In this document: positions 36,388-44,159 of the stretch, one piece after another
Numbering within the stretch: the stretch's first letter is position 1
Layout of the letters: each line of letters opens with the position of its first letter
Source: an uncultured Collinsella sp.
Lineage (GTDB): Bacteria; Actinomycetota; Coriobacteriia; Coriobacteriales; Coriobacteriaceae
DNA: 50,926 nt
Assembly: GCA_958369225.1 (NCBI GenBank)
Contig: CATXID010000010.1
Location: forward strand, 1 to 50,926
Direction: 5' to 3'
Made by a program: the position numbers and the translations under genes
The notes under the pieces: generated by a model
What the model was told of the DNA's origin: nothing
Database searches by the model: none
What the model saw: only the letters and a program-made list of their open reading frames with translations

Positions 36388-36415
36388 ATATTACCCCGCT
36401 CGCCGTCCGAGTCAA
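36388..36415 (-). promoter_or_regulatory. Promoter of rplM-rpsI
   Basis: Minus-strand TTGACT (36415-36410) and TAATAT (36393-36388) are 16 bp apart, close to the vegetative consensus, and lie about 70 bp upstream of the rplM GTG. Confidence 0.8.
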
Positions 36416-36478
36416 CAGGTATTTTGGCTCCGACCAGAGTTTCTGCACATGTCATCCATGGGTCATGACGTCGCGACA

Positions 36479-37357
36479 CTAGCGCTCGACAAATGCCTCG
36501 ATATCACTCAGTAGGCGCTTTGCCTCCTGGCGGCCCTGAATATACAGGTCGAGGAGCTTTGCCGGATCGTGCTCAACGTGACCGACCTCGACCGGCTTTT
36601 GTGGCGCAACGACCAGCGCGCGGCCCTCGCGCTCATACTTCCACAGATGCATGCGCTGGATGTTATAGCGGTCGTGGCGCGTCTCGATAGCCTCGAGCAG
36701 ATAGGGGTAGTCGGCATAGCGAGCGCGTGCGGCTGGCATAAACTCGTAGGGCTTTTTCTCGTACGAGCGGTCCTGCGTGACAATGACAACCGCGCGATCG
36801 AAGCCCGCCTCCTCCAGCACGTGCTCGATAGGGACCGAATCGGCTACGCCGCCGTCGACGTATTTGTGCCCATCGATCTCGACCGGCGGCGTCACCAGCG
36901 GCAGCGACGTCGATGCGCGCACGGCGTCGAGGTCAAGTACGGCGCTTTTGACCGGCAGGTACGTGGCAGTTCCAAAGAGCATGTCCGTCGCGACGGCGTA
37001 CATCTCGATGGGGCTCGCGTCGAACGTCTCGTTGTCAAAGGGATCCAGGCGGTCCTGGACATCGTTGAAAATAAAGTCGTAACCCACAATAGAGCCCGTG
37101 GACGCAAACGATGCGGCGCCCATGAAGCGGCTGTCGTTGCAGAAAGCCAGGTTGATGCGGTTGGCACGGCCGATCTGGTGCGACTTGTAGTTCACGCCGT
37201 TGAGGGCACCGGCCGATACACCGTAGACAGCCGGAATCTCGACGCCAGCCTCCATGAGAACGTCGAGCACGCCCGCGGTAAACTGCCCGCGGAAGCTGCC
37301 GCCCTCCAAAACGAGCGCGACCTTGCCGGCGTTCTTTGCCTTATCTTCTGCAGTCAT
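36479..37357 (-). CDS. Patatin-like phospholipase
   Basis: 292 aa from ATG 37357 (AGGAGG upstream). It has the patatin Ser-Asp dyad: the oxyanion loop GGSFRG (19-24), the nucleophile Ser48 in GVSAG, and Asp168 in YVDGGVADSVP. No signal peptide is present, so it is probably cytoplasmic and acts on lipids or acyl esters. The family in bacteria resembles YjjU/RssA-type proteins. No functional link to the neighbours is apparent. Confidence 0.92.
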   Translation of the reverse strand: MTAEDKAKNAGKVALVLEGGSFRGQFTAGVLDVLMEAGVEIPAVYGVSAGALNGVNYKSHQIGRANRINLAFCNDSRFMGAASFASTGSIVGYDFIFNDVQDRLDPFDNETFDASPIEMYAVATDMLFGTATYLPVKSAVLDLDAVRASTSLPLVTPPVEIDGHKYVDGGVADSVPIEHVLEEAGFDRAVVIVTQDRSYEKKPYEFMPAARARYADYPYLLEAIETRHDRYNIQRMHLWKYEREGRALVVAPQKPVEVGHVEHDPAKLLDLYIQGRQEAKRLLSDIEAFVER

Positions 37358-37719
37358 ATTGACCTCCTGCCGTTGCGTTTTGGCCTTCTTCTACCCAGTT
37401 TTGGAATGGAGGGCGCATAGGTTTTGGAGTTGAGGAGATGGAGCGGAAAGCGCGTCCCAATTTGAGGCGGGATTCCGGGATGCGTTTTCCGCTTGGACCG
37501 CCGTTGGGAAAGCGCGTCCCATTCTGAGCGCGGATTCCGGGATGAACTTTCCGCCAGCAACCCATCCGGAAAATGCATCCCATTCTGAGCCGATATTCTG
37601 GGACGCAGTTTCCGTTGGACGACCGTTAGGAAAGCGCGTCCCGCCCTGCACTGCCACGACGTTTTCCTAACGCCCGCGCCTTGCATAGAGTTCGATTCTG
37701 CGCGGTATCTATATGTAAT
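37358..37719. other. Gap between the patatin gene and the tmRNA terminator
   Basis: It holds the 61-bp tandem repeats at 37445-37675 listed separately. Frames of 80-110 codons across them are products of the repeats, without ribosome sites, and were not accepted as genes. Confidence 0.6.
37445..37675. repeat. ~61-bp tandem repeats, about 3.7 units, each an inverted repeat
   Basis: Units begin with GGAAA at 37445, 37507, 37568 and 37629 (periods 62, 61, 61). Each unit runs GGAAAGCGCGTCCCATTCTG, then a variable middle with ATTCCGGGATG, then TTTCCG, so its ends are complementary and each could fold. The fourth copy diverges in its second half. Located directly downstream of the tmRNA terminator (on the minus strand). 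Confidence 0.85.
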
Positions 37720-37751
37720 AAAAAAGCAGGTAGAAACACTTCTCTACCTGC
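37720..37751 (-). terminator. Terminator of tmRNA gene
   Basis: Minus-strand GCAGGTAGA/TCTACCTGC 9-bp perfect stem (37743-37751 with 37726-37734), 8-nt loop, then TTTTTT. It starts 11 bp past the tmRNA CCA end. Confidence 0.93.
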
Positions 37752-37761
37752 CTGTAACTAT

Positions 37762-38125
37762 TGGTGGAGGCGCGGAGAATCGAACTCCGGTCCACGAAAG
37801 CCCCCTGATTGGCATCTCCAAGCTCAGTCGCTGGTTTTATCTCGGACGCTTTGCGCGCAGCGACACGCTCGCGGCGTCCTAACCGGTTCGGTCTTAGCCT
37901 GCGCCATACCGATTACGTGCGCAGGAGCATTCCCCTAAAATGACGTCGCGCCGGTGTCGGGGAAATCACCGGGTTGACGCGCCGCTATAAACTAAGCAGC
38001 GAGAGCCATAGGCTCAAAAGAAGAGTTGTTGTCAATTCAATTTGACGGTACCCCTGTTTAACGAGGCGAGGAGACCTCGGCTTGCTTCCTCTCTCAGAGC
38101 TATCGTGTCGAAACCAGTCGCCCCC
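37762..38125 (-). ncRNA. ssrA: Transfer-messenger RNA (tmRNA)
   Basis: 364 nt, single-piece. The 5' end GGGGGCG...GGTTTCGAC pairs with the 3' end CGCCTCC-ACCA. The T-arm GTTCGATTC lies near the 3' end. The tag reading frame (38033-37992) encodes DNNSSFEPMALAA followed by TAG; an alanine from the charged tmRNA precedes it. It rescues stalled ribosomes and marks the products for proteolysis. A 7-bp GC hairpin at 38196-38211 lies upstream, possibly in a precursor leader. Confidence 0.97.
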
Positions 38126-38364
38126 GAATGTCGGGAAAGTCTGGATGGCATTGGGCACGCAAGCACCCAACACCCGTCGACTTTTCAAGGAGCATGCGGG
38201 GCGAGCCCCGCTTGTGGAGTGTTATCTTACCACGTTCTGAAAGCGGACAGCTGTTCTATGCACGAGCTGTGAAGACCCCAATGTGCGCCGCACTTCGCAC
38301 TTTTGCCACCGATCGCGTAACGTATATTTTCGCCAAGCAAAATTGACCCGTCGAAAGGACCGTT

Positions 38365-38799
38365 ATGGATACCAAGCAGCAACTCGTCAATGCCCTCGCA
38401 GGCCTGGGCTCAACCATTACCGAAGCTATGGATGTCATCGAGGGCTTTGTCCCCTGCGGACATCCCGCCCTCACGGTATCGAACGCACTCTTCGCGCTGG
38501 ACGCTGACGATGATGCAGCTCTCGCCCAGCAGCTTGAGACCGTCGAGGGCTTTATCGACCACGTGAGTGAGAACCGCGGCGTGGCCGCCTACCACGGCAT
38601 CAAGGTCGAGCTCGCGGGTCCCAAAGCCGATCTGCTCGCAGCAATCCGCGAGGTAGGCGCCCTTATGCAGACCGCAGGCGTCAAGAACACCCAGGTCAAC
38701 GAGTGGGTCTACCGCAGTCTGGCAGCACTCGACAGCTCCGACGAAAAGGCAGCCGAGCAGCTCGCAGAAAGTCCCACCATTAAGGCCGAGCTTTTGTAA
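38365..38799 (+). CDS. Hypothetical all-helical 144-aa protein
   Basis: 144 aa from ATG 38365 with AAAGGA six bases upstream. Predicted soluble and alpha-helical, acidic, no Cys pair or nucleotide motif. The pattern (LVNALAGLGSTITEAMDVIEGFVP...LAAIREVGALMQTAGVKNTQVNEWVYRSLAAL) suggests two helical hairpins. Codon use matches the surroundings and the ribosome site is good, so it is likely a real gene. No function is recognised. Confidence 0.7.
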   Translation: MDTKQQLVNALAGLGSTITEAMDVIEGFVPCGHPALTVSNALFALDADDDAALAQQLETVEGFIDHVSENRGVAAYHGIKVELAGPKADLLAAIREVGALMQTAGVKNTQVNEWVYRSLAALDSSDEKAAEQLAESPTIKAELL

Positions 38800-38857
38800 A
38801 TAGAAGGCGCGGGTCCCTTGGCGCATCGTCGTCCAAGAGGCCCGCAAACAGTTCGCG

Positions 38858-39373
38858 TCAACCGATAGCCGCGCCGCCGCGTTCGGCCAAAGCCAGAATC
38901 GGCATCATTTGGCGCGGGGTCTTTGCTGCAAGATCGGCATGTTCGAGCAGCTTGCGATCGTTGGTCACCAAGTAATCAACCTGCGCCCGCTTGCACGCGG
39001 CGAGCACCAAGTTGTCCTCGTAATCGCGATGGAGCGCTAAGTATTTGTCGGCCAGCCAAAGGTCCGACGCATCTGCACCCACGGCTGTGGCGTTTTCGGT
39101 CATGTTCCGAACAAACGCCAACGCCGCATCGCCAATTGCACGGGCAGATGCCTCGTCGAGCGCTCCCCCACTGGCAAGAACGCTACGCTTGAGTTCGTGT
39201 TGGACAACGTACAGTACGTCCTTGGCGATATGCACCGGGAAGAACAGCAACGCCCCCGTCTCCGTCGCCTGCCCAATAAACGCACGCGCAGCAAGCGACT
39301 CGGCATGGTCGACGCAAAACGAATCAACCCATACGTTGGCGTCCACCATTATTTTGAGGGGAGCCCCGCTCAC
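38858..39373 (-). CDS. PIN-domain toxin of a toxin-antitoxin pair
   Basis: 171 aa from a GTG at 39373 that overlaps the antitoxin stop (GTGA); an ATG at 39349 is the alternative. PIN signatures: MVDANVWVDSF with the first acidic residue and, in the C-terminal half, DYEDNLVLAACKRAQVDYLVTNDRKLL, which supplies further Mg-binding Asp residues. PIN toxins cleave RNA, often tRNA. Long in-frame N-terminal extension lies over the antitoxin gene and was rejected. Translational coupling supports the pairing. Confidence 0.88.
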   Translation of the reverse strand: MSGAPLKIMVDANVWVDSFCVDHAESLAARAFIGQATETGALLFFPVHIAKDVLYVVQHELKRSVLASGGALDEASARAIGDAALAFVRNMTENATAVGADASDLWLADKYLALHRDYEDNLVLAACKRAQVDYLVTNDRKLLEHADLAAKTPRQMMPILALAERGGAAIG

Positions 39374-39705
39374 AGGATCATCCCCTTTTGGCGATAGCGC
39401 TCGTCCATGGCTTCGGAATAGATTGTGTCCCAATCGCGATCGTCGGATACGGGCGACGTAACGATGCCCAGGTCCGCGTAAAGCTGATCCGCCGCCGCCC
39501 ATGATGCGGCGAACGGAGTATCGGGCGCGACGGTCTGCTGCCGGTCGTCGACGGCCGCAAGCACTTCCTCGCACTGCCCGCCACCCTGCGCGACCTTGGC
39601 CACCACCTTTTTGATGAGCTCGGGCAGTGATCCGCCCGAAAGCCGCAGCACCTCCTCGGCACGGTTCTTGACCTGGCGATCTACGCGAACGTTCACCTGC
39701 GCCAT
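39370..39705 (-). CDS. RelB/DinJ-type antitoxin
   Basis: 111 aa from ATG 39705, giving MAQVNVRVDRQVKNRAEEVLRLSGGSLPELIKKVV, the ribbon-helix-helix start of RelB/DinJ antitoxins. A GTG at 39723 with a better ribosome site (GGGAGC) is the alternative start. The C-terminal part (WAAADQLYADLG... to ERYRQKGMIL) should bind and neutralise the PIN toxin. It probably also represses its own promoter through the GCTAGC half-sites upstream. Confidence 0.85.
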   Translation of the reverse strand: MAQVNVRVDRQVKNRAEEVLRLSGGSLPELIKKVVAKVAQGGGQCEEVLAAVDDRQQTVAPDTPFAASWAAADQLYADLGIVTSPVSDDRDWDTIYSEAMDERYRQKGMIL

Positions 39706-39743
39706 GCCGCTAACAGCACCCACGTTGATCCCGCTCCCTTCAA

Positions 39744-39792
39744 TTGCTAGCACCGCTAGCAACACTATATAGAGAAGCTAGCAAATGGTCAA
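39744..39792 (-). promoter_or_regulatory. Promoter and operator of the RelB-PIN operon
   Basis: Minus-strand TTGACC (39792-39787) and TATAGT (39769-39764) are 17 bp apart. TTGCTAGC (39744-39751) and GCTAGCAA (39755-39762) form a perfect dyad just past the -10, and a third GCTAGCAA half-site (39777-39784) lies inside the promoter spacer. This layout suits autoregulation by the antitoxin. Confidence 0.75.
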
Positions 39793-39796
39793 ATGC

Positions 39797-39841
39797 AAAA
39801 AGCCTGCGCCCAGACGACACCGATGCCGTCTGGGCGCAGGC
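39797..39841 (-). terminator. Terminator of the P-type ATPase gene
   Basis: Perfect 15-bp stem GCCTGCGCCCAGACG (39802-39816) with CGTCTGGGCGCAGGC (39827-39841), 10-nt loop, followed on the minus strand by TTTTT. It lies 25 bp past the ATPase stop and immediately upstream of the toxin-antitoxin promoter. Confidence 0.93.
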
Positions 39842-39866
39842 CAGATAACGTGGGCGAACACGTCTG

Positions 39867-41942
39867 CTAACGCAGGTACGCCTTTGCGTTGCCCAGGCTG
39901 TAGGCGATCGTTGAGCCGTTGTGCAGCAGTGACGACGTCTGCGGAGTGATCATGCCGGTAATGCCCAGCGCCAGGAGCGCCGAGTTGGTGAGCATCACCT
40001 TGGAATACGAACTCGTCAGACGATCGATAAGCCCCTGACTCATACGGCGCAGGCGCACGATCGCGGCAAGATCCGTATCGGTCAGGATGATGTCGGCAAC
40101 CTCCTTGGCGATGTCGCTTCCGCCACCCATCGCCAAGCCCACGTCGGCCAAACCGAGCGCCGGCGAATCGTTGACACCGTCGCCCACCATGGCAACGTGG
40201 CGCCCCTCGCCCTTAATGCGCTCCACATACGCGTACTTGTCCTCGGGCAGCAGCTCGGCCTTAAACTCGTCGACCCCTGCCTCGCGAGCAATGCGCTCGG
40301 CCGTGCGCTCCGAGTCGCCCGTGAGCATAACGACATGCTTGACGCCCAACGCGTGCAGGTCGGCGATGGCCTCACGGACCCCGGCCTTGAGCGGATCCTC
40401 GATGCCGAGCACGCCGACGACCTTCCCATCGACCGCCAGATACAGCGGCGACAGGCCCTGCATCTGGGACTCAATGCGCTCCTTAATGTCGGAATCGAGC
40501 TGCGCGCTCTCGTCCTCAAACACAAAGTGTGCCGAGCCGATAATCGCGCGACGCCCTTCGATGGACGAAGCAATACCATGCGCCACGATGTACTCGACCG
40601 CAGCATGGCGCTCGCGGTGCTCGAGCCCGCGCTCGCGGGCGGCGTTGACCACGGCACGCGCCACCGGATGCGGGAAATGCTCCTCCAGGCAGGCAGAAAG
40701 GCGCAGGACCTCGTCCTCGCTCCAGCCGTCGGTCGTCAGCACACAAGCCAGGCGCGGCTGCGCCTCGGTCAGCGTGCCGGTCTTATCAAACACAATGGTG
40801 TCGGCCTTGGCAAACGACTCAAAGTACTTCGCGCCCTTGACCATGACGCCCATCTTGGCGGCATCGCTCATAGCGGTCATGACGGCAACGGAACCCGTGA
40901 GCTTGAGTGCGCACGAGTAGTCGACCATCAGTGCCGCCGAGGTCTTGATGAGGCTGCGGGTAGTAAGCGCAACCAGGCCCGCGAGCAGGAAGTTCCACGG
41001 GACGATCTTGTTGGCAAGGTCCTCCATATGCGACTGGCCCTCGGACTTGAGCGAGTCGGCCGTCTGCACGAGCGAGACGATTGAGCGCAGTTTGGTTTGC
41101 GCCGTATTGGCGCGCACGCGCACCAAGATGCTGCCGTCTTCCACGACGGTGCCGGCGAACACGTCGTCGCCTGCGCTACGCTCGACGGCCAGCGGCTCGC
41201 CGGTCAGGGTCGCTTGGTTGACCATAGCGCTCCCCTGCTCGACAACACCGTCGATGCAAATGGACATGCCAGTGCGCACGGCTACCAAGTCGCCGGGCTC
41301 GAGCTCGGTGGCGGCAACGCTTACCTCGGTGTCACCGACCACTTTTTGTGCCTTATCGGGCACGTCGAGCAGCGAGTTGATGAGCTCGTTTTCGCTCATG
41401 GCGCGCGTGTAGTCCTCGAGCAATTCGCCCACGTTGAGCAGGAACATCGTCTGGCCGGCGGTATCGACGTCGCGTTTGACAAACGAGATACCAATGGCCG
41501 AAGCATCGAGCACGGGAACGGTCAGGCGCGGCTGCGCGAGCTCACGGAGGGCGGCGCGCAAAAATGCCATGTAACCGGCCACGACAAACACAGCACGCAG
41601 AGGCGTCGGCAAGAACCAGCGGCGCGCGTAGTGGGCGCCGATAAGTGTGGCAAGATCCATGACGAGCTTGTGCTTGCGTGGCTCAAGCTGCATCACGTAA
41701 CCCGTCTTTGCGTCGGCGATGGCCTGAGCGTCGAGCGCACCGACGGCGGCCAGCACGGCATCGCGGCGCGACTCGTCGTATTCGAGTGCCATCTGGCCGA
41801 TGCGGCCGTAGACGCGCACCTTGTGCACGCCGTCGATGTCGCCGCCAAGCTTAAGAAGTGCATCGAGATCGCTCTCTGGCACAGGACCCGCCAATTGAAG
41901 ACGGGTCCTGCCGGGGATCTCGCTAATAATCGAGAATCTCAT
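39867..41942 (-). CDS. P1B-type heavy-metal-transporting ATPase without a CPC motif
   Basis: 691 aa. The N-terminus (IISEIPGRTRLQL) is an HMA-like domain lacking the CxxC. The actuator is TGEP (247-250), the phosphorylated residue is Asp386 in FDKTGTLTE, the P1B His-Pro pair is His425-Pro426, and the hinge is GDGVNDSPAL. The transmembrane metal site is YSCALKL (342-348) instead of CPC, SPC or TPC, a form seen in Gram-positive ATPases of uncertain metal preference (Fe, Mn or Zn have been suggested for relatives). It lies 18 bp downstream of a DUF6110 gene, with a palindromic operator upstream of both. Metal unknown. Confidence 0.9.
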   Translation of the reverse strand: MRFSIISEIPGRTRLQLAGPVPESDLDALLKLGGDIDGVHKVRVYGRIGQMALEYDESRRDAVLAAVGALDAQAIADAKTGYVMQLEPRKHKLVMDLATLIGAHYARRWFLPTPLRAVFVVAGYMAFLRAALRELAQPRLTVPVLDASAIGISFVKRDVDTAGQTMFLLNVGELLEDYTRAMSENELINSLLDVPDKAQKVVGDTEVSVAATELEPGDLVAVRTGMSICIDGVVEQGSAMVNQATLTGEPLAVERSAGDDVFAGTVVEDGSILVRVRANTAQTKLRSIVSLVQTADSLKSEGQSHMEDLANKIVPWNFLLAGLVALTTRSLIKTSAALMVDYSCALKLTGSVAVMTAMSDAAKMGVMVKGAKYFESFAKADTIVFDKTGTLTEAQPRLACVLTTDGWSEDEVLRLSACLEEHFPHPVARAVVNAARERGLEHRERHAAVEYIVAHGIASSIEGRRAIIGSAHFVFEDESAQLDSDIKERIESQMQGLSPLYLAVDGKVVGVLGIEDPLKAGVREAIADLHALGVKHVVMLTGDSERTAERIAREAGVDEFKAELLPEDKYAYVERIKGEGRHVAMVGDGVNDSPALGLADVGLAMGGGSDIAKEVADIILTDTDLAAIVRLRRMSQGLIDRLTSSYSKVMLTNSALLALGITGMITPQTSSLLHNGSTIAYSLGNAKAYLR

Positions 41943-41960
41943 AGTTTGTGCCTGGGAGCG

Positions 41961-42206
41961 TTACTCGGCTGCCTCGTCAGCAGCGGCCTCGCTCTGGGTG
42001 ATGTAAGCAGCCTCGGCAACCATGTCGTCGACATTAGCCTTGGCCTGCTCGACCATGTCCTGGTAGCCGTTCTTGATGCGCATGCCGCACGCGATACCCT
42101 GCACGCAGGCGTTCTTTACCGGAGCGCTGGTAAGCAGCTTGATGCCGGCCGTGCCAAGCAGAAAACCGCCACCGACAAGCAGGGTATTGAACGTCGACTT
42201 CTTCAT
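41961..42206 (-). CDS. DUF6110-like small membrane protein next to the metal ATPase
   Basis: 81 aa from ATG 42206 (AAGGAG upstream). Starts MKKSTFNTLLVGGGFLLGTAGIKLLTS, one glycine-rich membrane segment, then a helical acidic tail. The GTAGIKLLTS segment and the position beside a P1B ATPase match DUF6110 proteins. Probably an accessory of the transporter; no tested function is known to me. First gene of the two-gene unit. Confidence 0.7.
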   Translation of the reverse strand: MKKSTFNTLLVGGGFLLGTAGIKLLTSAPVKNACVQGIACGMRIKNGYQDMVEQAKANVDDMVAEAAYITQSEAAADEAAE

Positions 42207-42314
42207 GTTGCTTCTCCTTTTTGCCGCATTGGACGCGGCATGGTGCTTCAGCACCCGAGTAAACAAGTTTGCTCGAGCACGCTTTTGAAATATCTCAATT
42301 TTATCTAACTATCT

Positions 42315-42334
42315 AGGTCAGCCATGGCTAACCT
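42315..42334. promoter_or_regulatory. Near-perfect palindromic operator upstream of DUF6110-ATPase operon
   Basis: AGGTCAGCCATGGCTAACCT: both halves match except one position pair. It covers the expected -35 area of a leftward promoter whose -10 is TAAAAT (42303-42298). The same core, GTTAGCCATGGCTAAC, recurs at 46040-46057 before the ABC genes. The half AGGTTAG resembles DtxR/IdeR iron-regulator half-sites, though the spacing is different. Confidence 0.65.
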
Positions 42335-42401
42335 TTTGAAAATTAACGATGCGGAGTAACCGATTGTCAATGTGAGAAAGGGACTGTCCCTTTGCCCCTT
42401 C

Positions 42402-44159
42402 TTACAACTGCCAGGTAGCTGCTTCCTTTTGCAGCGCCACCATGCGGGCGAATTCTCCACCTGCCGCCTTGAGCTGCGCCGGAGTGCCCTGCTCGGCAAC
42501 CACACCATCCTTGAGTACAACGATCTTATCGGCATTTTCCACCGTGCGCATACGGTGGGCAATAACGATAACCGTCTTACCTGCAAGCAGACGGGAGAGC
42601 GCCTGCTGAACCACGGTCTCGTTCTCCACATCCAAGCTCGCCGTCGCCTCGTCCAACAGCACGATAGGCGCGTCTTTGAGCAGCGCACGGGCGATAGAGA
42701 TGCGCTGGCGCTCACCGCCGGACAGCTTGGAGCCGTTCTCGCCGATCATGGTGTCATAGCCCTGCGGCATGCGGCTCACAAACTCGTCGCAGTTGGCGGC
42801 ACGCGCGGCAGCAAGCACTTCCTCATCGGTGGCATCGCGACGACCAAGACGGATGTTTCCCATCACCGTGTCGTCAAAGAGCAGCACGTCTTGGAACACA
42901 ATGGCGTAGTCGCGCAGCAGCGCCTCGGGATCCACGCTCGCAACATCCACGCCGCCCACGGTGACCGTGCCTTCGGTGGCGTCCCAAAAGCGCGCGGCCA
43001 GGCGGCTCACCGTGGACTTACCGGAGCCCGAAGGACCGACCAGTGCCGTGACCTCGCCTTCCTTGGCGGTAAAGCTCACATCGGTAAGAACTTTCTCGCC
43101 GGCGCGGCCGTCCTCGCCCGCACCATAGCCAAATGCCACGTGATCGAACACCACATCGTGGCCTACGGGCTCAAACTGCTCGCTGCCCCGCGCCACGGGC
43201 TCTTCCATGATGGAACGCATGCGCTTGGCCGACGACTCGGCGGCAAACAGCTCGGACATCAGCATCAGCGCCTGATCAAAGGGCGCATAGATGCGGCTCA
43301 CCATAAGCAGGAAGGCAAACATCATCAAAAAGTCGACCTGGCCGGAGGCGACCATCGCAGCGCCCGTGACCAACGTGGTGGCAATCCCCAGGCGCAGGAT
43401 GGCAAAGGCGGAGTTGACCAAAAGCCCATTGGCGAGCTCGCCCTTGGTGGTCTCGCGCTCCTCGGCATCGATCACGGCGTTGAGCCCCTCAAGATAATGA
43501 GCCTCCTGGTTGGTGGCGCGGATCTCGCGCACGCAGTCGAGCGTCTCCTGGATCGCCTCGGTAACCTTGACCTTCTCGGCACGCACATGGTCGAACACCG
43601 GGATCATGGGGCCGCGCGTCAGATACAGCACGGCAAAGGCCACGGGAACGCTCCAAAACGCCGCAATCGCCAGCTGCCAGCAAAAGAACAGCGACGCCAC
43701 GAACACAATGACGCTTGCGATGATGGCACCCCAAAGCTCTCCCAGCACGTGGCTGTAGGCGTGCTCCATGGCCTGGACGTCACCCATGATGGTCTCGGTT
43801 AAATCGGCCAGATCACGACGACCAAAAAACGACAGCGGCAGTTTGCGCAAGCGCTCGGCAATCTCCATACGCTGCTTGCCGCACTCCTCGTAAAAGATGC
43901 AGTAGGTGTAGTAATACTGCTGCCAGTTAGAGGCAAAGAGCAACACGAAAAAGACCAGGAGGCCGCCCACAATCGGCAGGGCATCCGGCAGGTCGGCACC
44001 GGTGGCGAGATGTTCGACAAAACCGGCCATGACCAGGAACAATAAGCCCATGCCGGCCATGGTAATGAGATTGGTGAGCGCGGTCCAGAAAATGCCGCGT
44101 TTTACGCCGGCGACGCCTTTATCGGATAGGAAGTACTTCTTTTGGAATGAGGCGAACAT
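42402..44159 (-). CDS. ABC transporter, fused permease-ATPase (YbtQ/IrtB-like), second subunit
   Basis: 585 aa. Six membrane segments in the first ~330 residues, then the ATPase: Walker A GPSGSGKST (375-383), signature LSGGERQ, Walker B with DEATASLDVENE, and the H-loop His in IAHRM. Type IV (exporter-like) fold. The ATG follows the stop of the upstream partner directly (TAAATG), with a GGGAGG ribosome site inside the partner gene, so the two should form a heterodimer. Similar pairs with an AraC regulator include siderophore importers of the YbtPQ/IrtAB class. A drug or peptide exporter is the alternative. Confidence 0.85.
   Translation of the reverse strand: MFASFQKKYFLSDKGVAGVKRGIFWTALTNLITMAGMGLLFLVMAGFVEHLATGADLPDALPIVGGLLVFFVLLFASNWQQYYYTYCIFYEECGKQRMEIAERLRKLPLSFFGRRDLADLTETIMGDVQAMEHAYSHVLGELWGAIIASVIVFVASLFFCWQLAIAAFWSVPVAFAVLYLTRGPMIPVFDHVRAEKVKVTEAIQETLDCVREIRATNQEAHYLEGLNAVIDAEERETTKGELANGLLVNSAFAILRLGIATTLVTGAAMVASGQVDFLMMFAFLLMVSRIYAPFDQALMLMSELFAAESSAKRMRSIMEEPVARGSEQFEPVGHDVVFDHVAFGYGAGEDGRAGEKVLTDVSFTAKEGEVTALVGPSGSGKSTVSRLAARFWDATEGTVTVGGVDVASVDPEALLRDYAIVFQDVLLFDDTVMGNIRLGRRDATDEEVLAAARAANCDEFVSRMPQGYDTMIGENGSKLSGGERQRISIARALLKDAPIVLLDEATASLDVENETVVQQALSRLLAGKTVIVIAHRMRTVENADKIVVLKDGVVAEQGTPAQLKAAGGEFARMVALQKEAATWQL

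Noticed and set aside
37445..37675. CRISPR array
   Set aside because: Unit length and period might suggest one, but the whole 61-bp unit repeats with gradual divergence; there are no unique spacers and no cas genes nearby.
37341..37686. 80-110-aa minus-strand frames over the tandem repeats
   Set aside because: Their repeated peptides (for example NGTRFP and ESRLKLG) only reflect the 61-bp DNA repeats, with no ribosome site.
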